64,000 nucleotides of DNA from an uncultured Desulfobacterium sp. (GTDB lineage: Bacteria; Desulfobacterota; DSM-4660; Desulfatiglandales; Desulfatiglandaceae). Positions 18,366 through 27,160 of the stretch are shown here, piece after piece (positions within the stretch are counted from its first letter, which is position 1; every line of letters starts with the position of its first letter). The stretch covers positions 447,795 to 511,794 of the forward strand of contig LT984857.1 in NCBI GenBank assembly GCA_900258555.1. Direction: 5' to 3'. Under the pieces are notes generated by a model that worked only from the letters and a program-made list of their open reading frames with translations, was not told the origin of the DNA and ran no database searches. The position numbers and the translations under genes were made by a program.

Positions 18366-18525
18366 GATCCTTCAAGCCCTTTACTGGCTTATCCTCAAGG
18401 TACTGTGGAGAAATCTCATGGTCTTTGAATTCATATGGACAAAGACGGCGCACTTGCCTATACTACCGCCACCTTATTGCAGACCGCTGTTTTTTCTATC
18501 CCCCTTTAAACAGGACCAAAAGCCC

Positions 18526-19743
18526 ATGTCAGATCCGGAAATCCTGCAACTTAAGATTGATCCCTCCATGAAGTCCCTGAGACCGATTAGACGAAGACGC
18601 CGGCTGTACGCGGCGCTGGCATTGTGCCTTGCTGCCCTTCTGCTGCTGTTTTTTAAAAGACAGACTATCTTCGCAGTACCGGTTGAGGTGGTGACCGCCA
18701 CCCGGCTCTACCCTTCCCAAACCCTTTCCCTTCTTTATGCAAGCGGTTACGTGGTTCCACAAAGAAAGGCCGCAGTGGCCTCCAAGGTGACAGGAAGGCT
18801 GGTTGAACTCCTGGTGGAAGAAGGGACCAGGGTAAAAAAGGGGGATGTGGTGGCAAGGCTCGAAGATGACGACGTGCTTGCACAAAAGGCCCAGGCGGAG
18901 GCCAATGTCAATAACGCCGCCTTTCAACTTGATTCGGCAAGGGCCGCACGAAAGGAAGCGGACATCCTCTTTGAAAGGGACAGGAGGCTCGTGGAGAAAG
19001 GGGCGGTTTCCATGATACAATTTAGGCTCTCAGAGGCCAATCTTAACAGGGCAGCGGCAGCGGTCAAGGCCGCAGAGGCAGGGCTTGAGGCAAGCAGGGC
19101 AGCCTTAAAAAACGCACTTGTCGCCCTGGAATACACCAGAATACTTGCCCCCTTTGATGCGGTAGTGCTCACAAAGGATGCGGATGTCGGTGATATCGTC
19201 ACCCCCATTGGTTCGGCCGTGAATGCAAAGGCGGCGGTGGTTACCATTGCAGACATGGATAGCCTGGAGGTCGAGGCGGATGTCTCCGAGACCAACCTGG
19301 CCAGGGTCAAAATCGGGCAACCCTGTGAGATCATGGTGGATGCCATCCCGGACGTCCGCTTCAGGGCCGCTGTGCACATGATCGTGCCTACGGCGGACCG
19401 TTCAAAGGCATCTGTAATGATCAAGGTGCGCTTTCTGGATAAAGATCCCCGTATACTCCCGCAGATGAGTGCAAAGGTAAATTTTCTGACCAGAGAGCTC
19501 GGTCCGCAGGATCAGACGCCTGTAACCGTGGTCTCGAAGACCGCAATCGTCAATAAAAAAGACCGATCCGTTGTGTATTTTATCCGTGGCGAGAGGGTTT
19601 CGGAAGCTGTTGTGGAGACCGGCAAGGCATGGGATGACCTTGTCGAGATCAGAAAGGGCCTTGGGTCCGGCGACAAGGTAGCAGTCGCAAAGGATGGAAG
19701 ACTTAAAGACCGGACGGTTATTAAAGTTATTGAAAAGGAATAA
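18526..19743 (+). CDS. Periplasmic adaptor of a MacAB-like ABC exporter
   Basis: A 405-residue membrane fusion protein. A basic N-terminus (RPIRRRRR) precedes one membrane helix (LYAALALCLAALLLLFF), then the lipoyl half (AAVASKVTGRLVELLVEEG), a long alanine-rich helical hairpin with a QAEANVNNAAFQLDSARAA pattern, the returning lipoyl half (ILAPFDAVVLTKDADVGD) and the barrel domain. I prefer the ATG at 18526; an in-frame ATG at 18418 would add 36 residues unlike any adaptor. The stop codon overlaps the start of the ATPase gene by one base. It works with the next three genes to move a substrate across the envelope. Confidence 0.9.
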   Translation: MSDPEILQLKIDPSMKSLRPIRRRRRLYAALALCLAALLLLFFKRQTIFAVPVEVVTATRLYPSQTLSLLYASGYVVPQRKAAVASKVTGRLVELLVEEGTRVKKGDVVARLEDDDVLAQKAQAEANVNNAAFQLDSARAARKEADILFERDRRLVEKGAVSMIQFRLSEANLNRAAAAVKAAEAGLEASRAALKNALVALEYTRILAPFDAVVLTKDADVGDIVTPIGSAVNAKAAVVTIADMDSLEVEADVSETNLARVKIGQPCEIMVDAIPDVRFRAAVHMIVPTADRSKASVMIKVRFLDKDPRILPQMSAKVNFLTRELGPQDQTPVTVVSKTAIVNKKDRSVVYFIRGERVSEAVVETGKAWDDLVEIRKGLGSGDKVAVAKDGRLKDRTVIKVIEKE

Positions 19744-20462
19744 TGTCAGGCGAATCCACCATTGTTAAGGTAAGGGACCTGAAAAAATCCTACCAGAGGG
19801 GCGGGCTTCCGGTCCCGGTTTTACACGGGATCAGCCTGGATATCAAAGAAGGAGATTTTCTTGTCCTGATGGGCCCGTCCGGTTCCGGAAAGACCACACT
19901 CCTTAATATAATTGCCGGGATAGACAGAGCGGACAGCGGCACCGTGACCGTGGGGGGCATTGAGATCGGGGACTTGACCGAGGCGGAACTTGCTTTCTGG
20001 CGCGCAAACCATGTGGGTTTTGTCTTTCAGTTCTATAACCTGATTCAGGTGCTGACCGCCATTGAAAATGTGGAACTGCCCCTTCACCTGACATCTCTGC
20101 CGGGATCTGTGCAGAGGCAGCATGCACTATTGGCCCTAAACCTGGTCAATCTGGGTCACCGAATCCACCATTACCCCTCCCAATTATCAGGAGGAGAGCA
20201 GCAACGGGTGGCCATTGCAAGGGCCATTGTCACAGACCCGACCATCCTGGTGGCTGATGAGCCCACAGGCGACCTGGACAGGACATCTGCAGAAGAGATC
20301 CTGGACATCATGCAGGGGCTCACTCAAGAGATGGGAAAGACCATCATAATGGTAACCCATGATCCCAGGGCGGCCAGGAGGGCGAAGATTATAAAGCACC
20401 TGGACAAGGGGTTTCTGAACAATGCTGATCTACAAGATCCTGATAAGGAATGCCTTCCGTAA
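19743..20462 (+). CDS. ABC transporter ATP-binding protein (MacB/LolD-like)
   Basis: A 239-residue ATPase. Walker A is GPSGSGKTT (44-52), followed by a Q-loop in GFVFQFYNL, the signature [14 protein letters not shown], Walker [13 protein letters not shown] and the switch histidine in VTHD. The LDRTSAEEI segment after Walker B is typical of the MacB/LolD branch that powers mechanotransmission exporters rather than importers. Start and stop overlap its neighbours (1 base upstream, 41 bases into the first permease gene), showing a tightly coupled operon. Confidence 0.95.
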   Translation: MSGESTIVKVRDLKKSYQRGGLPVPVLHGISLDIKEGDFLVLMGPSGSGKTTLLNIIAGIDRADSGTVTVGGIEIGDLTEAELAFWRANHVGFVFQFYNLIQVLTAIENVELPLHLTSLPGSVQRQHALLALNLVNLGHRIHHYPSQLSGGEQQRVAIARAIVTDPTILVADEPTGDLDRTSAEEILDIMQGLTQEMGKTIIMVTHDPRAARRAKIIKHLDKGFLNNADLQDPDKECLP

Positions 20463-21579
20463 CAGGTTGCGCGCCGCACTCACTGTCATAGGTATAGGGG
20501 TCGCCATACTGGCCTTCTGTCTTTTGCGGACCATTGTAGGCGCATGGTATGCAGGCGTGGAGGCCTCCTCGGCCACAAGACTTATCACCAGAAACGCCAT
20601 ATCCATAATATTTCCCCTCCCCCTCTCATATATGGAAAGAATTCGGCAGATAGAAGGGGTTGAAATGGTGTCTTACGGAAACTGGTTCGGGGGCATATAT
20701 ATTGATGAAAAAAATTTTTTCCCCAACTTCTGTGTAGATCCTGAGACCTATCTTGGACTCTACCCTGAGTTTATGTTGAAGGATTCGGAGAAAACGGCCT
20801 TTTTTAGGGACAGAAAATCCTGTATCGTAGGCAGGAAGCTTGCCACCCGCTTCGGTTGGAAGGTAAACGATATTATCACACTAAAAGGCACCATATTTCC
20901 CGGCAATTGGGACTTTGTCGTGCGCGGCATATACGTGGGTCGAGATCAGACCATTGATGAGACCCAGTTCTTTTTCCATTGGGACTATTTAAATGAAGAG
21001 TTAAAAAAAACCGGCCACGAATGGGCGGATAACCCGAATTTTTACATCGTAGGCGTAAAGAGGCCTGATTATGCAGCGACCGTTTCCGACACCATTGACC
21101 GGATGTTTAAGAATTCATATGCAGAGACCTTAACAGAGACAGAGAAGGCCTTTCAACTGGGTTTTGTCGCCATGACCAGCGCCATTGTCTCTGTAATCCA
21201 GGTCGTATCCTTCATGGTGATTGTAATAATAATGGCGGTGGCTGCAAACACCATGGCCATGACCACCAGGGAGAGGATAGGAGAGTATGCAACCCTTAAG
21301 AGCCTTGGCTTTGGGCCCAAGCACATAGCCACACTGGTCTTCGGGGAATCCGCAGTCATATCCTTATCCGGTTATATACTGGGGATAGCAGCCACATACC
21401 CGGCAGCGGATAAGTTCAGAACGGAGCTGGGGCACATCTTCCCGGTCTTCAACGTGGAGATTAAAACGGTTTTTTTCGCCCTGCTGGCAGCCATTGCTGT
21501 CGCCATTGTGGCAGGCATCGTGCCGACCGTCAGGGCTGCCGGAATAAGTATCGCCGATGGATTAAGGAGAATGGGCTAA
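20422..21579 (+). CDS. MacB/FtsX-type ABC permease, first copy
   Basis: A 385-residue permease with the MacB architecture: one helix near the N-terminus (ALTVIGIGVAILAFCLL), a large periplasmic domain (about residues 40-250), then three helices (VVSFMVIVIIMAVAANTMAM, then two near the C-terminus). The cytoplasmic loop after helix 2 holds the family motif RERIGEYATLKSLGFGPKHI, the coupling site for the ATPase. The gene begins inside the end of the ATPase gene. It pairs with the following permease, so the exporter is probably a heterodimer. Confidence 0.92.
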   Translation: MLIYKILIRNAFRNRLRAALTVIGIGVAILAFCLLRTIVGAWYAGVEASSATRLITRNAISIIFPLPLSYMERIRQIEGVEMVSYGNWFGGIYIDEKNFFPNFCVDPETYLGLYPEFMLKDSEKTAFFRDRKSCIVGRKLATRFGWKVNDIITLKGTIFPGNWDFVVRGIYVGRDQTIDETQFFFHWDYLNEELKKTGHEWADNPNFYIVGVKRPDYAATVSDTIDRMFKNSYAETLTETEKAFQLGFVAMTSAIVSVIQVVSFMVIVIIMAVAANTMAMTTRERIGEYATLKSLGFGPKHIATLVFGESAVISLSGYILGIAATYPAADKFRTELGHIFPVFNVEIKTVFFALLAAIAVAIVAGIVPTVRAAGISIADGLRRMG

Positions 21580-22743
21580 TTGCATATCCCCATATTTTAC
21601 AGCATCAAAAATCTGTGGACCAGGAGGCTCACCACAATTCTTACAGTTGCCGGCATGGCCCTGGTGGTCTTTGTCTTCGCGGCCATCCTGATGCTGGCCG
21701 AGGGGCTGGAAAAGACACTGGTGGATACGGGTTCATATGATAATGTTGTTGTGATCAGAAAAGGCTCCGGCTCAGAGGTCCAAAGCGGCATCGAAAGGGA
21801 AAAGGCCGCTATCCTTCAGACCCTCCCGGAGATCGCCACTGCAGGTCAGGGGCAACCCCTTTCAGCAAGGGAGATGCTGGTACTGATCAGCCTGCCGAAG
21901 AAGGCTACAAAGAAGCTATCCAATGTCGCAGTACGGGGCATTGAACAGACATCCCTGACCCTCAGGCCCCAGGTACGGATCACTGAGGGCCGGGCGCCTC
22001 AATTCGGCGCCTTGGAGATTATGGTGGGAAAGAGTATTGTCAAACATTTTTCCGGCATGGCGATCGGGCAGAGTCTGACATTCGGGATGAGGAGATGGCG
22101 GATTGTAGGCATATTTGATGCCGGAAACACCGGCTTCAACTCGGAGGTCTGGGGGGATGTTGACCAGATGATGCCGGCCTTCAGAAGACCTGTATATTCA
22201 TCTGTCATCTTCAAACTAAGGGATGCAACTACTTTCTCTCAGGTAAAATCCCTCATTGACCGTGACCCGCGCTTAAGCCTGGATGCCAGGAGGGAGACCC
22301 AATATTATAAAGATCAATCCGAGATGATGGCAAAATTTCTTCGCATCCTTGGAACATCACTTACCATTATCTTCTCTATCGGCGCAACCGTAGGAGCGAT
22401 GATCACCATGTATTCCGCGGTGGCCAACAGGACAAGAGAGATAGGGGTCTTAAGGGCCCTTGGATTTCCAAGGAAGAGCATCCTTTCAGCCTTTCTGATC
22501 GAGGCCATGCTGTTCGGGGTTTTAGGAGGCGCATTCGGACTCTTCTTTGCATCCTTCATGCAGTTGATCACAGTGTCAACTCTCAACTTCCAGAGTTTTG
22601 CAGAGCTGTCCTTTTCCTTTACCCTCTCATCAAAGATAGCCTCTCAGGCAATGCTGTTTTCCATATTCATGGGGTTTGCAGGGGGCCTTCTGCCCGCCAT
22701 ACGGGCCTCGCAAATGAAGATCGTGGACAGCCTCAGGGCCTAG
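21580..22743 (+). CDS. MacB/FtsX-type ABC permease, second copy
   Basis: A 387-residue partner permease starting with TTG directly after the stop of the first permease, with AAGGAG 8-10 bases upstream. It has the same plan: helix near residues 16-38, a periplasmic domain, and three C-terminal helices with the coupling motif RTREIGVLRALGFPRKSIL between them. Two different permeases, one ATPase and one adaptor form a complete MacAB-like inner-membrane unit. Such systems export lipoproteins, peptides or lipids, or use force to act on the envelope; the substrate is unknown here. Confidence 0.92.
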   Translation: MHIPIFYSIKNLWTRRLTTILTVAGMALVVFVFAAILMLAEGLEKTLVDTGSYDNVVVIRKGSGSEVQSGIEREKAAILQTLPEIATAGQGQPLSAREMLVLISLPKKATKKLSNVAVRGIEQTSLTLRPQVRITEGRAPQFGALEIMVGKSIVKHFSGMAIGQSLTFGMRRWRIVGIFDAGNTGFNSEVWGDVDQMMPAFRRPVYSSVIFKLRDATTFSQVKSLIDRDPRLSLDARRETQYYKDQSEMMAKFLRILGTSLTIIFSIGATVGAMITMYSAVANRTREIGVLRALGFPRKSILSAFLIEAMLFGVLGGAFGLFFASFMQLITVSTLNFQSFAELSFSFTLSSKIASQAMLFSIFMGFAGGLLPAIRASQMKIVDSLRA

Positions 22744-22826
22744 TGCCTGGACCAATAAATCGTCATAACAGGTTCAAGTCCTTAAGCTAATTGCTGATTG
22801 CTAACAGCCAATAACCTTTTTTAGGA

Positions 22827-23393
22827 TTATCTCCGTCTTCCAATATCAAACGCCCTCCCTATAAAATTTCCGATACCGTGATACCTTCGGACTTCTGGAG
22901 ATAAGACGAAAGGGCGAATTTTTTCGATATCCGGTTCACCCTGCTCAGTCAGCATGCCTCCTTCCACCTTAACGTCCAGGATCTCGCCCACAAAATGGGT
23001 ATGGAGACCGATTTCATAATGATGAATCACCTTGCACTCCAAAACCATGGGGAACTCTTCCACATAGGGGGCATTTACAAGATCGGACCTTGTCGGTGTG
23101 AGGCCGGTTTCCTTGAATTTATCTACATCGCGGCCTGATACAATGCCGAAATAATCAGCCTCTTTGACATGCAGCTCGGAAGGAACACTGAGGGTATAGG
23201 CCCTTCGTTCCATGATATTGCCATATGTATATGTAGCCTTACGAAGAGAAATGGTCACGCAAGGCGGCGCCGAACAGCAGATGCCGCCCCACGCGATTGT
23301 CATCACATTCGGTTTATTGTTCTTGTCGTACGATCCCACACACCAGACCGGTGCGGGAAAGATCAGTGTCCTGGCCCCGAATGATTTTTTCAT
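22827..23393 (-). CDS. Flavin reductase-like / flavoredoxin-family protein
   Basis: A 188-residue FMN-binding split-barrel protein of the flavoredoxin group, electron carriers found in sulfate reducers and other anaerobes. Typical segments are PAPVWCVGSYDKNNKPNVMTIAWGG near the start, CVTISLRKATYTYGNI and a C-terminal IEKIRPFVLSPEVRRYHGIG. The ATG at 23393 lies 8 bases after AGGAGG; the earlier in-frame GTG at 23402 overlaps that site and is rejected. No partner gene is adjacent. A relic of a second copy of its C-terminus lies at 37683-37820, on the far side of the accessory island. Confidence 0.9.
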   Translation of the reverse strand: MKKSFGARTLIFPAPVWCVGSYDKNNKPNVMTIAWGGICCSAPPCVTISLRKATYTYGNIMERRAYTLSVPSELHVKEADYFGIVSGRDVDKFKETGLTPTRSDLVNAPYVEEFPMVLECKVIHHYEIGLHTHFVGEILDVKVEGGMLTEQGEPDIEKIRPFVLSPEVRRYHGIGNFIGRAFDIGRRR

Positions 23394-23482
23394 AATAAAC
23401 ACCTCCTGCTAATGCTCTCCAAATGAAATCCGCTGATATGTTGTCTTCATTTGATAGGTCCTTTTTCAGAGAAGCCGAGTAA

Positions 23483-23881
23483 TTAATCTGCAAAGAACTC
23501 CTCAAAGGCGTGCTGATCTACAGGAATCGTTTGCCCTTCAAGCAACTTTCCCTTTCGGAACCGATACAGATACGCCTGGTAATTGTCATACTCGCGACCA
23601 TCTGGCCGCCTCCCAGTAACGCGCATATACATCATGACCTCGTCGCCTTTCGCCAAGACGACCTCGGGCTTTCCAGCCATGGTGCCGTCCGTCAACTCCT
23701 TGATGCGCCGAAGCGCACCTGCCATCTCCTCACGGCCTTTGTATACACCACTCACCCTGGCGCGTCCTCGGATGATATAGGTTACATCCGGATCCAGGCC
23801 TTCAGTCGCAGCTATCATATCGTTGCGATTGAACCCCTCAAGCACCGCCATAAGGGTTTCAAGGTTCTCTTTCTCTCCCAT
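23483..23881 (-). CDS. SnoaL/NTF2-like small protein
   Basis: A 132-residue protein with the NTF2-like cone fold pattern: an N-terminal helix (LMAVLEGFNRNDMIAATEGL), a strand pair DVTYIIRGRARVSGVYKGREEM, and a later GREYDNYQAYLYRFRKGKLLEGQ strand pair. Members range from enzymes to carriers and unknowns, and the active-site residues vary, so no reaction can be named. An AAGGAA site precedes the ATG. It is 89 bases upstream of the flavoredoxin gene on the same strand and could be co-transcribed with it. Confidence 0.75.
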   Translation of the reverse strand: MGEKENLETLMAVLEGFNRNDMIAATEGLDPDVTYIIRGRARVSGVYKGREEMAGALRRIKELTDGTMAGKPEVVLAKGDEVMMYMRVTGRRPDGREYDNYQAYLYRFRKGKLLEGQTIPVDQHAFEEFFAD

Positions 23882-23998
23882 AACTCAATTCCTTTCCAAA
23901 CCCGACAATAAGCCGTAACAAGGTTTCATGATCAGTAAACAATGTTCAGCTTGAAAGGTGCGAATGAAGCGAAATGAGCATCTTTCTCAAAGCTGATG

Positions 23999-24448
23999 TT
24001 ATGGCAAATGCTCCAGATCCTCCAAGTCCTTATGCCTTCCGGCTGCCTGTTTATTCTTTTTCAGGTCCTGAAGTGAAATAAAGCTTAATAGGATTCCATC
24101 AATCTCAACAACCTCACGATTTGAATAACATTTCTCAAAGTCTACCCCGGAAGCACCCGTGATAACTTCAATTCGTACCGGCGGTACGCCCATTCGAATA
24201 ACCTTGTTCTTTTCCAAGAATAGGCCTTCTGAAATCGATTGATCGGACATGCCAAAATCACGAAATGCGGAGACAACTCTCTTAGAATTCTGTTCGCTCA
24301 ATTCAATCCAGATGTCCATATCGCCGGTTGCCCGTGGATAGCCATGATAACCTACGGCGTACCCTCCAACCAGAAGATATCTGACATCATGAAAGGTCAG
24401 CAGTCTCAAAAAATCTTTGAAGTCTGGATGTAACTCTATTTTGGCCAT
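23999..24448 (-). CDS. Nucleotidyltransferase of the MNT/AbiEii-like type
   Basis: A 149-residue protein with a nucleotidyltransferase core: YLLVGGYAVGYHGYPRATGDMDIWIE, where GG followed by D-x-D (in GDMDIW) is the metal-binding site, and a later RIEVITGASGVDFEKC strand supplying the third acidic position. Such proteins occur as toxins in AbiE- and MenT-like systems and as uncharacterised enzymes. I chose the ATG at 24448 because AGAAGGATGG lies upstream. Its start lies inside the upstream small gene (overlap of ~60 bases), as in two-gene toxin-antitoxin modules. Confidence 0.8.
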   Translation of the reverse strand: MAKIELHPDFKDFLRLLTFHDVRYLLVGGYAVGYHGYPRATGDMDIWIELSEQNSKRVVSAFRDFGMSDQSISEGLFLEKNKVIRMGVPPVRIEVITGASGVDFEKCYSNREVVEIDGILLSFISLQDLKKNKQAAGRHKDLEDLEHLP

Positions 24449-24587
24449 AAACCATCCTTCTGTTGATTTCGATAGCTTCAATTCGTTCTAGCGGACTCTT
24501 AGAAAACCAATATTTCTTTTCCTCCTCAATATCATCCAAGGAAGCTACATTCACAATTTTCTTATCAAGACTCGGAAGCTTATCCAT
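24387..24587 (-). CDS. Small partner protein of the nucleotidyltransferase
   Basis: A 66-residue protein with the pattern E-E-E-K-K-Y-W followed by KSPLERIEAIEINRRMVYG and RLQRFFET. From memory, short proteins with the core YW-x-S-x(T/S)PxERLxALExxR and a C-terminal RLQR are repeatedly found directly upstream of this nucleotidyltransferase family. It has a GAGG site and an ATG at 24587, and its 3' end overlaps the enzyme gene in another frame. An antitoxin or regulatory role is inferred from the arrangement only. Confidence 0.65.
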   Translation of the reverse strand: MDKLPSLDKKIVNVASLDDIEEEKKYWFSKSPLERIEAIEINRRMVYGQNRVTSRLQRFFETADLS

Positions 24588-24630
24588 ATCATAAATCCTC
24601 TATATTTCTGTCTTGCTATAATGCTGCGCT

Positions 24631-25638
24631 TCAGCCGCGCAGATTTTTCGCGTCGGCTGGAAGCACCTTGTTAGATCTTATATATTCTCGGTATTGCCCG
24701 AAATGAGCCTGTTTATGGCAATTTGGGCATAGGGCGCCAACGTTATCAACAGTGTCCTCTCCACCTTCAGCTAAGGTAACCCAATGATGAACTTCTAAAT
24801 AAGGCGAGCCGTCAGAAGCTTTAAAAAAGGGCGCTCTCAATTGGCACAACTCACATTTTCCACTTGCTCTTTTCAATACCTCTGCAACCACGTCTGGGTT
24901 TCTTCTATAATCATATGATACAGTCTGGATCTTTTCGGGAACTTTTGGTGCATCTTCCAGACGCATTTTTCTTACATCATCACTATCAGCCAATGAATGA
25001 GAAAGGGCATCATCAAATTGCTCTGTTAGTTGTTCTTTAACAATTGTATTTTCGATTGACAGCAAGGGCAAAGCATGTACGTAACTCCAACCACCTGCGC
25101 GTGTATGAGGCTTGAGCGGTTTCCCATCACTCTCCTTGATTAGATTTGCAGTTGAAAGTTGGTTATTCAGCTTTTTCAGGTTGACGATTGAGATTAAATT
25201 AACACATTTCTTACCATTAGCTTCGAAATATACCCTGTGTTCACGAGGCTGAAATTTTATCATGTGTTCATTCAGAAAATTCAGTCTATCTGGTGGCAAT
25301 TCGGTTTTATTTTCCCAGCCAACTATATCTGCGACGTAGCATATGTTATTAAGCTGGTTGGTCGTTGAAATGTAAAGGGGAAGAGGGGAAGTTATACTGG
25401 GAGGGTCTGACTGCAATTGTTTTATTGCACTTTCAGAATATGGTTGAAGGTAAAAAATCTTATCACTATTGTTCTTTTGATATTTGAAGATTTCATCGAG
25501 TACAGTTTCGTAAACACCGTTTATCAGAATAGCTTTATCCAAATTATCCTCCAGAATATAACAAATGGTTGAGCTGTTCCGGTGACCAAACACATTTTTA
25601 ATGCTAGCCAGAAAGATTAAAAGTGGAGTGGCCACCAA
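24631..25638 (-). CDS. HNH endonuclease with an unassigned N-terminal domain
   Basis: A 335-residue protein. The C-terminus is a clear HNH zinc-finger nuclease: CELC, then EVHHWVTLAEGGEDTVDNVGALCPNCHKQAHFG. The first ~190 residues form a separate domain containing LQPYSESAIKQLQ, a strand NNICYVADIVGWENK, and HTRAGGWSYVHALP. That layout reminds me of PUA/EVE-like domains that read modified bases, but I cannot prove this. An HNH joined to such a reader would suggest a modification-dependent restriction enzyme. The gene is AT-rich compared with its neighbours and sits in the accessory island, which fits horizontal acquisition. It is monocistronic, 43 bases upstream of the nucleotidyltransferase pair. 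Confidence 0.82.
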   Translation of the reverse strand: MVATPLLIFLASIKNVFGHRNSSTICYILEDNLDKAILINGVYETVLDEIFKYQKNNSDKIFYLQPYSESAIKQLQSDPPSITSPLPLYISTTNQLNNICYVADIVGWENKTELPPDRLNFLNEHMIKFQPREHRVYFEANGKKCVNLISIVNLKKLNNQLSTANLIKESDGKPLKPHTRAGGWSYVHALPLLSIENTIVKEQLTEQFDDALSHSLADSDDVRKMRLEDAPKVPEKIQTVSYDYRRNPDVVAEVLKRASGKCELCQLRAPFFKASDGSPYLEVHHWVTLAEGGEDTVDNVGALCPNCHKQAHFGQYREYIRSNKVLPADAKNLRG

Positions 25639-26062
25639 AAAGCCATAAAAAATACTTTATATCAGTATGTTATTAGTTTGCAGGCTCTTTTTGAGCCTTT
25701 GGCTCTCCGTCGCCCAACGCATTTTACTGGCCTTGACTAAAAAAGCTTACTATACTGAGTGTAAATCAAAAATTGGATGTATTCAGGCATTACTTATAAC
25801 TTATATGGAAAAATGGGGTCAAGTCGGCTCTTGACTCACCTTTAATTCAAGTTTTAGTTTCTCAATCCACCCTTTAGGTCTTCAATCTATGGTAGCGTTT
25901 TCTCTTGTACCATCAATTATCGTGATGAATGGAATTCAAATACGAACGCCAAACCCATAGCCTCTTTTCCTCCAGATTACTTTTCCCTTTCTGTCTTGGA
26001 CAAAATGGGGGTGCCACCCAAATAACGTAAACGAAATGATCCTTTGGTCCACACCTGTTTGA
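25639..26062. other. Gene-free stretch holding one copy of a long repeat
   Basis: No gene is supported in these 424 bases. The stretch at 25815-25894 is repeated at 37153-37233. A small AGGCTC/GAGCCT hairpin lies at 25682-25698 but lacks a terminator T tract. Confidence 0.6.
25815..25894. repeat. Long dispersed repeat, copy 1
   Basis: Eighty bases beginning GGGGTCAAGTC match 37153-37233 with roughly 85% identity by eye; the core cctttaattcaagttttag is identical in both copies. The two copies lie in the same orientation, on opposite sides of the island's toxin and restriction genes. They may be relics of an insertion-sequence flank. Confidence 0.7.
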
Positions 26063-27160
26063 TCATCTTGCCCATTTGAATCTTTTTTTGAGATCATTGC
26101 AATGGGTTACAGGTAAGAGGCCATCGTGCTGAAGACGTCCAACAACAATTCCCGGTGCAATACAAAGTTGTGCGGCTAATTCCCTGATTTTTGCTTTTGA
26201 ATAAGGAGCGTTTCCAACCAAACGGTTATATTCAGAAAGAGGGATCAGACACTCTGCGGCGAACCGGTTCGCCTCTTCCTCTTTATTGTCATCCATACTA
26301 ATATCTGACCCTTCAATGAATATATCCTTCCTACCGTGTTTAATAATGTGCCCGGCTTCATGAAAGAATGAAAACCACAGATGGTCGTCTGATTTATATC
26401 GAAGGCTCAGTTGAATTAAGGCCTTACTGGCTGTTAGCCATCTGGTTGCCCCGCTGACTCTTGTTTTAGGCAACTCAGGAACAAAAACGACTGCAACCCC
26501 ACAGGCTGAACACATTTCAGGCAGTTTCTGCTGGAATACCTCAGGGGGTTCAACGGTTAAGTTCCGAACTGAATTCAGCGTTGCCCTGAATGTCTTTTCA
26601 TCGTAGTCTTTACAATGGATTTGTTTTGCATCCAGTTGACCTTTGCGCAGCCATGCCATAAGGGCGCCATTATCAACAGTAAAGGCATTTGATTTTCTAT
26701 AGGCAACCTGACGTCCCAGGCTCTCGGTAACTGCCTGCCATTGATCCGGCGAGGCAATTCCAAAAAACCGCAAGGCTTCCTGAAGCTGAGGTACTTTCTC
26801 CTTAAATCCTTTTATCCATCCCCACTTGACCATGTCACTAACTGGAATGGAATCAAGCCATTTCACATGTTCTTCTAAGCGGGCATGCTCTTCTCTGCGC
26901 GCCAGGTTCTCACGATAATCACGCTCCCGATTGTTCCAGAAAGATGCCGGGATATCCAGGACGCGCTCCAGCTCGATTGACATCCTGGGCGTTATCGGCG
27001 CTTTTCCTTTTATGATTTCATTTATCATTTTTGGTGTATGGCCTGTTCGCTCCGCCAAATCAGCTTGCGACATTCCAAGTGCCTCAAGCGTCTCCTGTAA
27101 AGTTTCGCCTGGAGGGGAAACGCTATCAGGTATATATTGATTTGCGATTCTATTACCCAT
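26063..27160 (-). CDS. HigA-type antitoxin fused to an ImmA/IrrE-like metallopeptidase
   Basis: A 365-residue protein. The N-terminal helix-turn-helix (about 19-75; LGMSQADLAERTGHTPKMINEIIKG) is the HigA/XRE DNA-binding domain. The C-terminal part carries a zinc-protease motif H-E-A-G-H (267-271) with the later acidic cluster KEEEANRFAAECLIP, as in ImmA/IrrE (COG2856) proteins that cleave repressors. I chose the ATG at 27160, with GGAGG just before it, and not the in-frame start at 27220. It overlaps the toxin gene by 8 bases. Ordinary HigA antitoxins are ~100 residues, so this long form may couple antitoxin control to proteolysis. Confidence 0.87.
   Translation of the reverse strand: MGNRIANQYIPDSVSPPGETLQETLEALGMSQADLAERTGHTPKMINEIIKGKAPITPRMSIELERVLDIPASFWNNRERDYRENLARREEHARLEEHVKWLDSIPVSDMVKWGWIKGFKEKVPQLQEALRFFGIASPDQWQAVTESLGRQVAYRKSNAFTVDNGALMAWLRKGQLDAKQIHCKDYDEKTFRATLNSVRNLTVEPPEVFQQKLPEMCSACGVAVVFVPELPKTRVSGATRWLTASKALIQLSLRYKSDDHLWFSFFHEAGHIIKHGRKDIFIEGSDISMDDNKEEEANRFAAECLIPLSEYNRLVGNAPYSKAKIRELAAQLCIAPGIVVGRLQHDGLLPVTHCNDLKKRFKWAR

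Noticed and set aside
22744-22826. Terminator after the MacAB-like operon
   Set aside because: A CCTTTTTT tract is present, but I could not find a stable stem in front of it.
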